Origin: Weeksella virosa DSM 16922
GTDB taxonomy: Bacteria; Bacteroidota; Bacteroidia; Flavobacteriales; Weeksellaceae
Direction: 5' to 3'
Assembly: GCF_000189415.1 (NCBI RefSeq)
Contig: NC_015144.1
Span: 248,001 to 312,000, forward strand
Length of the DNA stretch: 64,000 nt
The position numbers and the translations under genes were made by a program. The notes beneath the pieces were generated by a model. It did no database searches and had not been told where the DNA came from. It worked only from the letters and a program-made list of their open reading frames with translations. This document shows positions 16,288-24,020 of this stretch, in pieces (the first letter of the stretch is position 1; every line of letters begins with the position of its first letter).

Positions 16288-16384
16288 GATAACAAGTGGT
16301 TTTGCAAGATTGGGGTGTAAAGTGCCTCTATTCATATTTTCGTCTCCGAAAATCCCCAACCTCGCAAAGCCCTCGCCCGTTATG
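16288..16384 (-). repeat. attC-like imperfect hairpin
   Basis: On the minus strand it starts at CATAAC, inside the stop codon of the upstream gene, and ends at GTTATC. The outer arms pair imperfectly (GGCTTTGCGAGGTTGGGG with CCCCAATCTTGCAAAACC). An inner perfect hairpin ATTTTCG/CGAAAAT is at 16336-16353. Ends deviate from the attC consensus at one or two positions, but layout and spacing match the neighbour at 15074. Confidence 0.45.
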
Positions 16385-16634
16385 TGATATTTTCCTGAAT
16401 GAGCTTAATAGCTGAAACTGTAACCGAGCTGTTTTTATTTTTCTCTAAAAGATAATTAAGCACTCTTTCAATTCCTGGAGTAGATCTTACAAGAGTAGTG
16501 AACTCTTGTAAGAGGCAAATGCTAACAGGTCTATTTCTAACATAATCTCTAAATAAATATATACCTTGTGAAAACTCAAATTGATTTTCTTTTGTGAATT
16601 TGTCGTGAAATTCTCTATAAATTCTGTTATTCAT
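16380..16634 (-). CDS. Hypothetical small protein
   Basis: This 84-residue soluble protein (NRIYREFHDKFTKENQFEF, then VRNRPVSICLLQEFTTLVRS) is probably helical. Not recognised. Its stop codon forms part of the attC-like end. It has a minus-strand -7 box TATATTTG and is head to head with the HTH gene at 16775, repeating the layout seen at 13.5-13.9 kb. Confidence 0.6.
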   Translation of the reverse strand: MNNRIYREFHDKFTKENQFEFSQGIYLFRDYVRNRPVSICLLQEFTTLVRSTPGIERVLNYLLEKNKNSSVTVSAIKLIQENIT

Positions 16635-16774
16635 TATGCTATTTTTTTATAAAGTTTTAATTTGTTATTTGTAGTACAAATATAAAACTATAATTTGATT
16701 TTTGCAAATATTTTTAAAATCATTTTTTTATTTATTTTCTATTTTGTAAAACTTTAATTTTATATATTTGCATT

Positions 16775-17026
16775 ATGAAATTAAGAGTAAAAGAAGTAGC
16801 GCGAAACAAGGGTATCGATTTACAAACATTATCAAAAAAACTTGGGATAACTTACCAAGCGTTGAACGCTCGTATTATTGGAAACCCTTCTTTAAAAGTT
16901 CTTCAGGAAATCGCTGATGCTTTGGATTGTCCTGTTTTTGAATTACTACCTCCAGGAAATCATTATCAACATTATTATGATGAAAAGGGAAATTACAACG
17001 GAATACTTAAAAAAAACATCATATAA
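16775..17026 (+). CDS. Small XRE-family HTH regulator, copy 2
   Basis: This 83-residue paralogue of the regulator at 13699 has the same VKEV start, HTH DLQTLSKKLGITYQALNARI, then LQEIADALDCPVFELL and a HYYDEKGNYNGI tail. TATATTTG ends a few bases before the ATG. It probably regulates the divergent leftward genes. Its 3' end abuts the truncated dUTPase remnant on the other strand, which suggests that this module was inserted there. Confidence 0.85.
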   Translation: MKLRVKEVARNKGIDLQTLSKKLGITYQALNARIIGNPSLKVLQEIADALDCPVFELLPPGNHYQHYYDEKGNYNGILKKNII

Positions 17027-17185
17027 CATAGTATAGCGGGAAGACAAGACCAACGTAACCTTTCGGAATTTCAACAGCTCGATTTGTGCCGTAGCTGTTA
17101 AGTCGATACCTGCATCACCATCTTTAGCATATCTCAATGCTGGAGTTGAAATTGTTTTGTCTAAAATTTTAGTTTTGATTTTCAT
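17027..17185 (-). pseudogene. dut: dUTPase remnant (dut), truncated and frameshifted
   Basis: From the ATG at 17185 the protein reads MKIKTKILDKTISTPALRY and then AKDGDAGIDLTATA, a normal dUTPase N-terminus (motif 1 AGIDLTA). After that, another frame gives GTNRAVEIPKGYVGLVFP, which is dUTPase motif 2 territory, but without PRSG and everything downstream. Some residues between the two pieces are missing, and the gene breaks off where the HTH gene begins. It is a clear relic: about 40 percent of dut with an internal deletion or frameshift. Confidence 0.8.
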
Positions 17186-17187
17186 TT

Positions 17188-17691
17188 TTAATTTGTATTT
17201 AAAATTTCTAATTGCCCTTCGTTGAAAATATGGAGCATGCCGTTGTCTTCCATTTCTGCCACGATTCTAATTTCGTTTCTTGTGTTGGTGAAGATTGCAC
17301 GTACTTCTCCAGGAAACTTGTAGCCTTTTGGTTTATAAACTTTATCACCAACCCTGAATTTCGATTCTTGTTTCTTCTCGCTCGGGGTCGTCATTACTTC
17401 ATCCTCGATGATTTCTGTTATCGACTTATACATTAGCGAGTGAAATGGATTTTTGTCTTTTTCTTTATCATAAATGTTGATAGAGTAGAGGATGGTGGCA
17501 TGATCTCGTGGTACCACTTCTGCCATCAACTCTAATGGAGCTTTGAGCATTTTTTGACATATATAAAAGAAAGATTGACGGGCTTTGGCAACGTCTTCTG
17601 TGCGAGCTCTCGATTGTATTTCTTGTTTATCCACCTGATACTCCCTACAGATTATATCAAGTACTTGGTTAATTTTTTGCTTCATTTTCAA
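17188..17691 (-). CDS. DnaA domain-IV-like protein with C-terminal beta domain
   Basis: In this 167-residue protein, residues 1-80 resemble the DNA-binding C-terminal domain of DnaA: RARTEDVAKARQSFFYICQK and VVPRDHATILYSINIY correspond to the DnaA helix-turn-helix and its R-D-H-(T/A)-T signature. There is no AAA+ ATPase part. The C-terminus (FRVGDKVYKPKGYKFPGEVR onward) looks like a small beta-barrel. It lies among replication genes, so binding of a phage origin or DnaA-box-like sites is plausible. It starts 10 bases after the next gene upstream. Confidence 0.75.
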   Translation of the reverse strand: MKMKQKINQVLDIICREYQVDKQEIQSRARTEDVAKARQSFFYICQKMLKAPLELMAEVVPRDHATILYSINIYDKEKDKNPFHSLMYKSITEIIEDEVMTTPSEKKQESKFRVGDKVYKPKGYKFPGEVRAIFTNTRNEIRIVAEMEDNGMLHIFNEGQLEILNTN

Positions 17692-17700
17692 TATTTATTG

Positions 17701-18534
17701 TTATTTAAATTCTTCGCGGAACTCTTCAAAACATTCGCATTTTGACTTTAAGTAATTGCTTATTAAAATATTTTGACATAATACGACGGCTTCGCTTAAT
17801 CCTTTTCCTGAAGAAATTTCTTTTTTAATCTTGGAGAACTCAAATTCATTTATTTTGCCAGTCATGAATTTGACTTCCTTTTGTTTCATTAGTTTGTTTT
17901 CTATGTATTTAAGAAACCTTTTTTTTGTTGGTAAATCCCATTGTCTAACCCTATTTTTGAATTTTGAATAATAAAAGTGTAATTTATCCGAAAAACCACT
18001 TTCTTTAATTTCTGCATACACTGTTTTTAAGTATTGCATATGCTCAATCTCCAACTGTTCATCTGATGGTTTTTTATCGGTATTCCCAAAAAGTTTAAGT
18101 TTTTTTATTGCTGTGTTTCGTTCAAAAGAGTCGTTTTTAAATTCTTGATAACTCTTTAGAATTTCCCCGCATTGAATTAAAGAAAGGTTTGGGTAAAGTT
18201 TTATATCAAACTCTCCTCGAATAGCCATTCTGTAAGCTTCTAACACTTCTGGTCTTGTCAAGTTATATCCCCTCAAAAAAGTACCCATTTCAGCTGTTGC
18301 GATTTGCATTTCTTTTTCATTTTCAAACTTTACCGACAACATCGTTATCAGTCGATTAACCGTTGCTTGTCGTTCTGAAATTACTTCTGATGTCTTCCCG
18401 TTTAGCTTAGGGAAAAGAATTTCATTTTTAACAATCGTCGGCAAACTCTGAATAAGTTGTACCGGAAATGACTGCACTTGTCCCTGAAATTTTACCGTTT
18501 GAAATTGGCTTTGTTTTGCTATTTGATTTTTCAT
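17701..18534 (-). CDS. Hypothetical phage replication-region protein
   Basis: This 277-residue protein is helical and basic with a Cys/Glu-rich end (SKCECFEEFREEF). No helicase or primase motif is visible. It overlaps the end of the Lin1244-type gene by 107 bases in another frame, and its early part is Gln/Val-rich. The position immediately after the replication initiator-like gene suggests a helicase-loader-type role, but this is inferred from position only. Confidence 0.75.
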   Translation of the reverse strand: MKNQIAKQSQFQTVKFQGQVQSFPVQLIQSLPTIVKNEILFPKLNGKTSEVISERQATVNRLITMLSVKFENEKEMQIATAEMGTFLRGYNLTRPEVLEAYRMAIRGEFDIKLYPNLSLIQCGEILKSYQEFKNDSFERNTAIKKLKLFGNTDKKPSDEQLEIEHMQYLKTVYAEIKESGFSDKLHFYYSKFKNRVRQWDLPTKKRFLKYIENKLMKQKEVKFMTGKINEFEFSKIKKEISSGKGLSEAVVLCQNILISNYLKSKCECFEEFREEFK

Positions 18535-19297
18535 TTTGTTTTTTTAAGAGTTCTACCCAATTTTCATTTTGCCATTCCTGAACGTAATTCTGCCATCTGT
18601 GGACACTTTCGCCCGTCATATGCTTGTATGATATGTAAGCATTCGTTTGTTTGCTTAAATCGCTTAATTTCCCCTCTCTGTGGATGCGTATCAGATCTCC
18701 TAGCATTCTCATTTTTTGCGCCTCGCTTGTTTGTGAGAAAAAAGCAGAAATTTTTTTAAAAAAATTTGAATTTGAAATTTTAAAAAACTCATCGTTTTCT
18801 TTCAAAAAGTTTTCTTCCTCCAGACCTCCTTCTTTCAAAATATTATCATTTTCATATTCATATTCAATTTCAGTGTTTGCTTCATTTTTTGCTTTAGCAA
18901 AATTCCTAGCTAAATTATTTTTTTTTAATCCTCCTTTTTTGCCTGCTTTTGCCCGTGTCTCGCTTAATTGATGGTCTTTTACCATGCGTTTTTGAATTAA
19001 AGAATCACCATTTAAAGTCAATACCTCCTCTTCAATCAATTCATCCAGAGCACGCTCAATTGTTAGCACTTCGTACGGCATCTGTCTAGCGATTTGAATA
19101 GCAAAATTTTTTGTTTGATTTTCACTTTGCTTGTATTTTTGCTTTAGCAAAATTTCACCATAAGTTTCTGATTTGTGCATAATGCACATTAATCGGATAT
19201 ACACACCTGTTGTTGATGCTGAACACTCTATAAGCTTTTCATCCGTTAAGAAGTCTTGAACATATAAAGACAAATATGGTTGGTCTCTTCTAGCCAT
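18428..19297 (-). CDS. Replication protein with Lin1244/Lin1753-type N-terminal domain
   Basis: The 289-residue protein begins DQPYLSLYVQDFLTDEKLIE and continues CSASTTGVYIRLMCIMHKSE, the pattern of the winged-helix Lin1244/Lin1753-like domain of phage replisome organisers. A charged linker (NLARNFAKAKNEANTEIEYE) follows, then a helical C-terminal part with WQNYVQEWQNENWVELL. It probably binds the phage origin and recruits host replication factors. It is in the leftward early operon. Confidence 0.8.
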   Translation of the reverse strand: MARRDQPYLSLYVQDFLTDEKLIECSASTTGVYIRLMCIMHKSETYGEILLKQKYKQSENQTKNFAIQIARQMPYEVLTIERALDELIEEEVLTLNGDSLIQKRMVKDHQLSETRAKAGKKGGLKKNNLARNFAKAKNEANTEIEYEYENDNILKEGGLEEENFLKENDEFFKISNSNFFKKISAFFSQTSEAQKMRMLGDLIRIHREGKLSDLSKQTNAYISYKHMTGESVHRWQNYVQEWQNENWVELLKKQNEKSNSKTKPISNGKISGTSAVISGTTYSEFADDC

Positions 19298-19331
19298 TTT
19301 TTACATTTTTATATTCAAATTATATCTCCTA

Positions 19332-19736
19332 TTATTTAACATTAGGAAGGTTTAAATTTCTCATTTCCTCTTTTGCTTTGCTTAAAACAGAACGACACCA
19401 GTCTAATTGATGTGTACAAGTTCTGTTTAATCGTTCTGCCCAATTCACGATGTAATTTTCATCCTTACATAAACTATCGATGTATTTATTTGCAATTGTA
19501 GGTGAGAGTTGTGATATACGTTTTATTTCTTCGATGAATGTAGAGTTTGTTTTTTCGTCTTTCATCAATTTGGCATCAGCCAATATTTTTGAAGTCCTAG
19601 CTAGATAGGCTACTAAATCATTTCCACGATTTACTACTTCATTAATATCATCGCTTGGGGTCGTTTCTACAAAGTCCTGAATTTCTAAAAGTTCATTTCT
19701 TAAGTTGTCTATAGCACTACGCATCATTCTATCCAT
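19332..19736 (-). CDS. Hypothetical phage protein
   Basis: This 134-residue helical protein (DNLRNELLEIQDFVETTPSD, then NWAERLNRTCTHQLDWCRSV) has no recognised domain. The start overlaps the stop of the next gene upstream by 13 bases, so the two are probably co-translated in the early operon. Confidence 0.75.
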   Translation of the reverse strand: MDRMMRSAIDNLRNELLEIQDFVETTPSDDINEVVNRGNDLVAYLARTSKILADAKLMKDEKTNSTFIEEIKRISQLSPTIANKYIDSLCKDENYIVNWAERLNRTCTHQLDWCRSVLSKAKEEMRNLNLPNVK

Positions 19737-19927
19737 TCTTTACTTTTTACTTCTTTAAAGAATTGATTCATGAAATCCCGCTCACGGTTAGAACAATCGT
19801 GCAACTGTTTATTATTAACCATCCAACGATTGTCTTTAAGTTCGATTTTAATACTTTGACAGGTTTTTATTTCCCTGTCAGGACTTTTAGCCGTAAATTC
19901 GCTGTAATTGTTCTTTTTTCGTGTCAT
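19724..19927 (-). CDS. Hypothetical small phage protein
   Basis: This 67-residue charged protein has Lys/Arg at the N-terminus and the C-terminal part NCSNRERDFMNQFFKEVKSK-like. Not recognised. It lies in the early operon between the YqaJ-side genes and the replication genes. Confidence 0.65.
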   Translation of the reverse strand: MTRKKNNYSEFTAKSPDREIKTCQSIKIELKDNRWMVNNKQLHDCSNRERDFMNQFFKEVKSKEWIE

Positions 19928-19957
19928 AATGTTGATTTTTACAATTAATAGCTTACA

Positions 19958-20377
19958 TTACTTCGCCTTTCTATTTATGTTAAAAATAGTTGATTGTCTT
20001 TCTTTTGGAGTAATCGGACGGCTATAAACCAACTCGCCAGCTTCGTTGTAATAACCAACCATTCCTTTTTCATGATTTACCAATTTGAAACAATGCTCTT
20101 CTATTGATTCAGATTTATTCTGAATTTTCTCTAACAAGTCGGCATATATTATATTTAAAGGCTTTGACCTGTCTATAAATCTTTCTAGTGCTTCTTTTTT
20201 TTCAAGAGAAATAGTATTGATTTCTATTGCAATCGATGAAAGTTTGTCTTTTAACTCCGTTATTTCATCATGCGAAAGTCTTCGGGTGTACGATATTAAT
20301 TCAACCGAGTCGGCATTATCTTGTAAAAATTTTTTTCTTTCTCCTGGTGCATATTCTGTAAATAATTGTTTTTCCAT
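19958..20377 (-). CDS. Hypothetical phage protein
   Basis: I start the gene at the internal ATG (20377, MEKQLFTEYAPGERKKFL) because the longer frame from 20410 adds an atypical Cys/Phe stretch. The product is about 139 residues, helical and charged, with a short beta-like region GMVGYYNEAGELVYSRPI. Function unknown. The gene follows the YqaJ exonuclease gene by about 50 bases, so an accessory recombination role is conceivable. Confidence 0.7.
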   Translation of the reverse strand: MEKQLFTEYAPGERKKFLQDNADSVELISYTRRLSHDEITELKDKLSSIAIEINTISLEKKEALERFIDRSKPLNIIYADLLEKIQNKSESIEEHCFKLVNHEKGMVGYYNEAGELVYSRPITPKERQSTIFNINRKAK

Positions 20378-20426
20378 ATAATTTTTTTTAAAAAAGCAAC
20401 CAGCATACACTGGTCGCTTAAGGGTT

Positions 20427-21137
20427 TTATTTAAATTGTTTAATTAGTTGCTGTTTCATTTCTATTGCTAGCTGTAGACGAATTTTTAAAAATTCAATAT
20501 CTAATTCATTGCGTTCTATTTTCACAATATGTAGATGATGTTTAGGGTTGATAAACCTAGGATCGTACGATATGAAATACCAAAATTTCTTTTTGGCAAA
20601 AAACATAGAAGACTGAATTTGCCAATAATATTCAGGCTTGATTTTCTTTAAATCTTCACCGTTTTTTATAGATTTATAAATTACGTGAGTGCTTGAGTTT
20701 GGGCATTTGGTCTCAACACCATAACCAACCCCCAAACCGTCTGGTGTACACCCACAATGCCTACCGTATTTAATGAATTTTTGGTCATCACCAATATATT
20801 GAACTTTCAATTTCCTAGCTTCAGAAAATTTCTGAATTGCCTCAAGCTCATGGTCTTTACCCCATTGCATTGATGCGTTTATATATACTTCAGGCAATCC
20901 TTCAGTTAATTCTTCAGCAATTTTCTCAATAACATATGTTTCGGCACCTTTTGGCAACTCGTTTGGTTTTGATGGCGTTGTACATAATCTATGTATTTCA
21001 GATGCTGTAAATCTGCCTTTTCGCTCTAAAAGCCATTCTTCATGACTTTTATCTACTTGAAGATTATTCAAAGCCCCTAAATCAAGGCTTTGAATAACAT
21101 TCATTTCTACTGGTTGTAATTGAAGTGCTGTGTTCAT
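20427..21137 (-). CDS. YqaJ-family viral recombinase (alkaline exonuclease)
   Basis: This 236-residue PD-(D/E)XK exonuclease resects double-stranded DNA ends for single-strand annealing, like lambda Exo. Visible motifs are FTASEIHRL (43-51), WGKDHELEAIQKF (92-104), CTPDGLG with D133, VETKCP with E142 and K144, and YYWQIQ. It lies one base after the gene at 21139, which may encode the annealing or single-strand-binding partner. No RecT/Beta protein was recognised. Confidence 0.92.
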   Translation of the reverse strand: MNTALQLQPVEMNVIQSLDLGALNNLQVDKSHEEWLLERKGRFTASEIHRLCTTPSKPNELPKGAETYVIEKIAEELTEGLPEVYINASMQWGKDHELEAIQKFSEARKLKVQYIGDDQKFIKYGRHCGCTPDGLGVGYGVETKCPNSSTHVIYKSIKNGEDLKKIKPEYYWQIQSSMFFAKKKFWYFISYDPRFINPKHHLHIVKIERNELDIEFLKIRLQLAIEMKQQLIKQFK

Positions 21138-21138
21138 C

Positions 21139-21543
21139 TTACGCTAATTTTATTACGTCAAAAATCATTGTTGAACCTTGAGAACTTTTATTGTTTCGTT
21201 TATTTCTATAAGTGATCTCTATCGGCGTTTGTGGCTGTAGATTTTTTACCGCCTCGATCAAAGTCATTTGACCGCTTAAAAAACATTCACTTTGAGATAC
21301 TAACAATGCGCAATTAATCATTTCGCCATCTTCGTTAGGTATTTCTTTCATGCCCATAAAATAGGCACGTACCGGTTGATCTTTCAATGCCGCCCATTCG
21401 TCTGCTGTCTTGTATTTAAGCGTCAATGAAAATGAAGGTTTTAATTCATTCAATTTACCTAATGATTCAGTATTAGGTATGAAAAATGTCACCTCTTGAC
21501 CTTGTGCTTTTTCGATTTCTGTGTTTTGATTTTTCTTTGCCAT
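21139..21543 (-). CDS. Hypothetical protein, possible recombination partner
   Basis: The 134-residue protein is beta-rich (FSLTLKYKTADEWAALKDQP, RAYFMGMKEIPNEDGEMINC, TPIEITYRNKRNN). It ends one base before the YqaJ gene begins, so the two are tightly coupled. The size and position fit an SSB-like or annealing accessory protein, but I see no OB-fold signature that would prove it. Confidence 0.65.
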   Translation of the reverse strand: MAKKNQNTEIEKAQGQEVTFFIPNTESLGKLNELKPSFSLTLKYKTADEWAALKDQPVRAYFMGMKEIPNEDGEMINCALLVSQSECFLSGQMTLIEAVKNLQPQTPIEITYRNKRNNKSSQGSTMIFDVIKLA

Positions 21544-21554
21544 AATGTTGATTT

Positions 21555-21734
21555 TTAAAAGTTTTTGATTTGTTTGATTTTGTGTTTTTTATTGAACTTT
21601 GCAAGAAATTGAGATAACTTATACTTTTCGTTTTCAGCTTGATTAAGTATCATTGTTTCTAATTTTATTTTTTCCTCACCACTCATCTGCAACTTCATGG
21701 CTTTAATTACCTCAAATGCCTGCTCAGCTTTCAT
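21555..21734 (-). CDS. Small hypothetical phage protein (59 aa)
   Basis: The frame runs from the ATG at 21734 to a TAA at 21555. The product is a Lys/Glu-rich helical peptide (MKAEQAFEVIKAMKLQMSGE start, KFNKKHKIKQIKNF end). It overlaps the stop of the upstream gene by 11 bases, the same tight packing as elsewhere in the operon, which supports it as a real gene. Confidence 0.6.
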   Translation of the reverse strand: MKAEQAFEVIKAMKLQMSGEEKIKLETMILNQAENEKYKLSQFLAKFNKKHKIKQIKNF

Positions 21735-22059
21735 ATATTAATTCTGAATTAGTTAGTATATTTTCGATTTTAGATTTCATTTCTTTGATCGTAGCGGGTG
21801 GTAATATTAGCTTACACGAGCCTTCTTCTGAATACAACGTCGCCTCTCTGTCTATATCTATATAATGAACCTCGATGCTTTTTAAGTACTCGGATTGGCA
21901 GAAGTAGCTGTCGTAATTTTCACTTACCACAACCTCTACGTCTGCTACAAAGTCTACTATTAGGCTAGTTTCTAGATAGTTAAGTTCTAAGATGAAGTCG
22001 TTCGAGTACGACCCCCTATTAAGTATTACCTCTTGAATGTTTGAATTAATGTTTATCAT
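21724..22059 (-). CDS. Hypothetical acidic phage protein
   Basis: This 111-residue, very acidic protein (ELNYLETSLIVDFVADVEVV, EVHYIDIDREATLYSEEGS-like) is probably a beta-sandwich. Acidic small early phage proteins are often DNA mimics or anti-host factors, but there is no motif to prove this. It is the second gene of the leftward early operon. Confidence 0.7.
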   Translation of the reverse strand: MININSNIQEVILNRGSYSNDFILELNYLETSLIVDFVADVEVVVSENYDSYFCQSEYLKSIEVHYIDIDREATLYSEEGSCKLILPPATIKEMKSKIENILTNSELIYES

Positions 22060-22079
22060 AACTGTATTATTTATTTTGT

Positions 22080-22292
22080 TTATTTTATTTTTTCAAATAT
22101 TTCTTCTTCTTTAAACCCATTTTTCTTAAGAATTTCTACCACCACGATATCTCTGAAAATGCGATGACTTTTTCTTCTTGCATTTTGCAATACTGTTTGT
22201 TGCTGTACGTTTAATGCTGATGCTATAGTCATTGATAGTTTATTATTGCCTAGCACCTCATTAAAAATTTCTTCTTTTATATTTTTTTTCAT
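22080..22292 (-). CDS. Small Cro-like DNA-binding protein, first leftward early gene
   Basis: This 70-residue protein has a helix-turn-helix-like stretch MTIASALNVQQQTVLQNARR (21-40). It is divergent from the CI-like repressor across the operator region, which is the classical place of Cro. It probably binds the same TTGTAA/TTACAA operators and favours lytic growth. The fold assignment is by eye. Confidence 0.65.
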   Translation of the reverse strand: MKKNIKEEIFNEVLGNNKLSMTIASALNVQQQTVLQNARRKSHRIFRDIVVVEILKKNGFKEEEIFEKIK

Positions 22293-22310
22293 TACTTTGT
22301 ATATTACTTT

Positions 22311-22377
22311 TTGTAATTGTTTTACAAATATACAACTATTTTACAACTATACAAATATTTTTACAACAATTGTAAAA
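22311..22377. promoter_or_regulatory. Immunity operator region between Cro-like and CI-like genes
   Basis: The region has repeated TTACAA elements. One inverted repeat is TTGTAATTGTTTTACAA (22311-22327), a second near-perfect palindrome is TTTTACAACAATTGTAAAA (22359-22377), and half-sites lie between them. This is a lambda-like switch with paired operators controlling two divergent promoters. The sequence differs from the CAAATGTAA operator of the accessory genes. Confidence 0.7.
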
Positions 22378-22400
22378 CTTATTTCAAAAAAAGTTACTAT

Positions 22401-23048
22401 ATGGCTGATTATAAAGATGATATAAATACAATTAAATTAAATAAAGCTATTAAGCTATTAAATTTAAAATACCCAGTAACAGAGATAGCAAACAGGCTGG
22501 AGTATAGCAAGGGTAACGTATCTAATTTTATAAATGGCAAAAAGCGTATTCCTTCAGATTTTTTATACAACTTTTATACAACTTTCGGAATAAAAGATGA
22601 TGTAGCAGATGTTGCTTCCGTCAGTTTCAAACCTCAAAAAGGTCGTCCATTTTACGACGTTGATTTTACTTTAGGTTTTGAAGTATTAGATAATGATATA
22701 GGGCTACATCCTGAATTTAACATTGATTTTGCTCCAGCAAATAAAGAGAGTATAACATGGTTTAGAGGGAAGGGAAATAGTATGTTAGGGGAAATAGATT
22801 CTGGAGATTATATCGCACTTGAAGAAATTAACAATTTCGAATGGTTTCCTTTAGGTCGTATTTATGGAATTGTTACAAAGAATGGTTTTCGAACGATTAA
22901 AAGAATCGTAAAGTCAGAATCGCCAGGGCATTATTTATTAAAGGCATCTAATCCTGATAAAACAAGTCACCCAGATCAAGATATTCCAAAGGATATCATT
23001 TATAAACTTTTTAAAGTAGTGTATGTAATTAAGGATTTGAACGAATAA
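22401..23048 (+). CDS. CI-like phage repressor with S24 (LexA-type) peptidase domain
   Basis: I place the start at the ATG at 22401, because the 28 codons before it run through the operator region. The product has 215 residues. It has an N-terminal HTH (about 25-50, YPVTEIANRLEYSKGNVSNF) and a C-terminal S24 self-cleaving peptidase with Ser127 in FRGKGNSMLGEIDSGDYIAL and the catalytic Lys near 167 in FRTIKRIV. This design permits RecA-dependent self-cleavage and induction by DNA damage. It is the lysogeny repressor of the prophage. Confidence 0.9.
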   Translation: MADYKDDINTIKLNKAIKLLNLKYPVTEIANRLEYSKGNVSNFINGKKRIPSDFLYNFYTTFGIKDDVADVASVSFKPQKGRPFYDVDFTLGFEVLDNDIGLHPEFNIDFAPANKESITWFRGKGNSMLGEIDSGDYIALEEINNFEWFPLGRIYGIVTKNGFRTIKRIVKSESPGHYLLKASNPDKTSHPDQDIPKDIIYKLFKVVYVIKDLNE

Positions 23049-23071
23049 AATAACATTAAAACTATATTTAT

Positions 23072-23506
23072 ATGAAAAAAGGATGTTTAATAATTTTTGT
23101 CATTATGGCGTTAATAACAGGGATTTTATACCTTAAAAAGGTATCTAAGGATACCCAAAACGAAGCTGAATATCAAGAAATGTTAAAAGATTACGTAAAG
23201 TATGAATCAAGCAACATGAGTTCAGATACTATAAAATATATTAACGTTAACAATAATGCTTTGTCAGAGATCAAAGAAGAGGAAAAAGTAAAAGAAGCCC
23301 TTATTACGGAATCTAATATTTTATACGTTAGTGTATATGATGATGGAACAAGAAGAGATGGTTACGCATCTTATTTATGCCAAATTTTAAAAGAACACAA
23401 ATCTTTAGTACGAAAGGTGAAAGTTGTAAAATTTGGATCACACAATGACAGCAAACGAGATAATGCGTACGGAGTGTTATTAGGTGAAAGTGATTGTAAT
23501 TTTTAA
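23072..23506 (+). CDS. Membrane-anchored hypothetical protein, lysogen-orientation gene
   Basis: In this 144-residue protein one N-terminal membrane segment (CLIIFVIMALITGILYL, 5-21) is followed by a soluble extracytoplasmic domain with YVSVYDDGTRRDGYASYLCQ and two Cys in the C-terminal part. It starts 24 bases after the repressor, so it is probably transcribed from the repressor promoter in lysogens. A superinfection-exclusion or surface-modifying role is a guess from context. No family recognised. Confidence 0.75.
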   Translation: MKKGCLIIFVIMALITGILYLKKVSKDTQNEAEYQEMLKDYVKYESSNMSSDTIKYINVNNNALSEIKEEEKVKEALITESNILYVSVYDDGTRRDGYASYLCQILKEHKSLVRKVKVVKFGSHNDSKRDNAYGVLLGESDCNF

Positions 23507-23516
23507 TTAATACATT

Positions 23517-24020
23517 ATGAAGAAACAAATATTATTTACAGTAATTTCAATTATACTTTTCGGATGTAGTTCAGACGATTATGAAGAGAATACAACTCAA
23601 CAAATTCCGCCTGTTTTAGAATTTAACTTTGATAATCAAAAATTCTATAACGTTGTAAGTTATGTTAATAATCATTATAGCGGTTGGACTTGGCTCTCTT
23701 CAGATGAAAGCATGAATACCATCATATCAAATATAAGTAGACATCCAAACCAATCAGAAGAAACTTCCGATGATATTTTTATTGATGTTTTCAATTCAAA
23801 TCCAATTGAGGTAGGCAAAATATATACTGGATCTAATTTATCTATCACAATAAATATAGATTCTAAGTATTGGAGATGTAGCGATTGTGATGGGGAATTT
23901 GTGGTGACTGAAATAAAAGACAAAAAAATATCTGGTAGATTTTCTGGACTGCTTTTTAACGGGCTTGAAAACAAAAGTATTACAAATGGAGTTTTCAAAA
24001 ATATTAGCATGAATGAATAA
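23517..24020 (+). CDS. Prophage-encoded lipoprotein
   Basis: This 167-residue protein has a type II signal peptide (MKKQILFTVISIILFGCSSD, lipobox LFGC). A mature beta-rich domain follows, with WRCSDCDGEFVVTEIKDKKI and a Cys-X2-Cys pair. The C-terminal GRFSGLLFNGLENKSITNGV pattern is common in Bacteroidota surface lipoproteins. It lies in the repressor-linked rightward unit and so should be made in lysogens, as expected of a lysogenic-conversion lipoprotein. It overlaps the following HTH gene by 8 bases. Confidence 0.85.
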   Translation: MKKQILFTVISIILFGCSSDDYEENTTQQIPPVLEFNFDNQKFYNVVSYVNNHYSGWTWLSSDESMNTIISNISRHPNQSEETSDDIFIDVFNSNPIEVGKIYTGSNLSITINIDSKYWRCSDCDGEFVVTEIKDKKISGRFSGLLFNGLENKSITNGVFKNISMNE

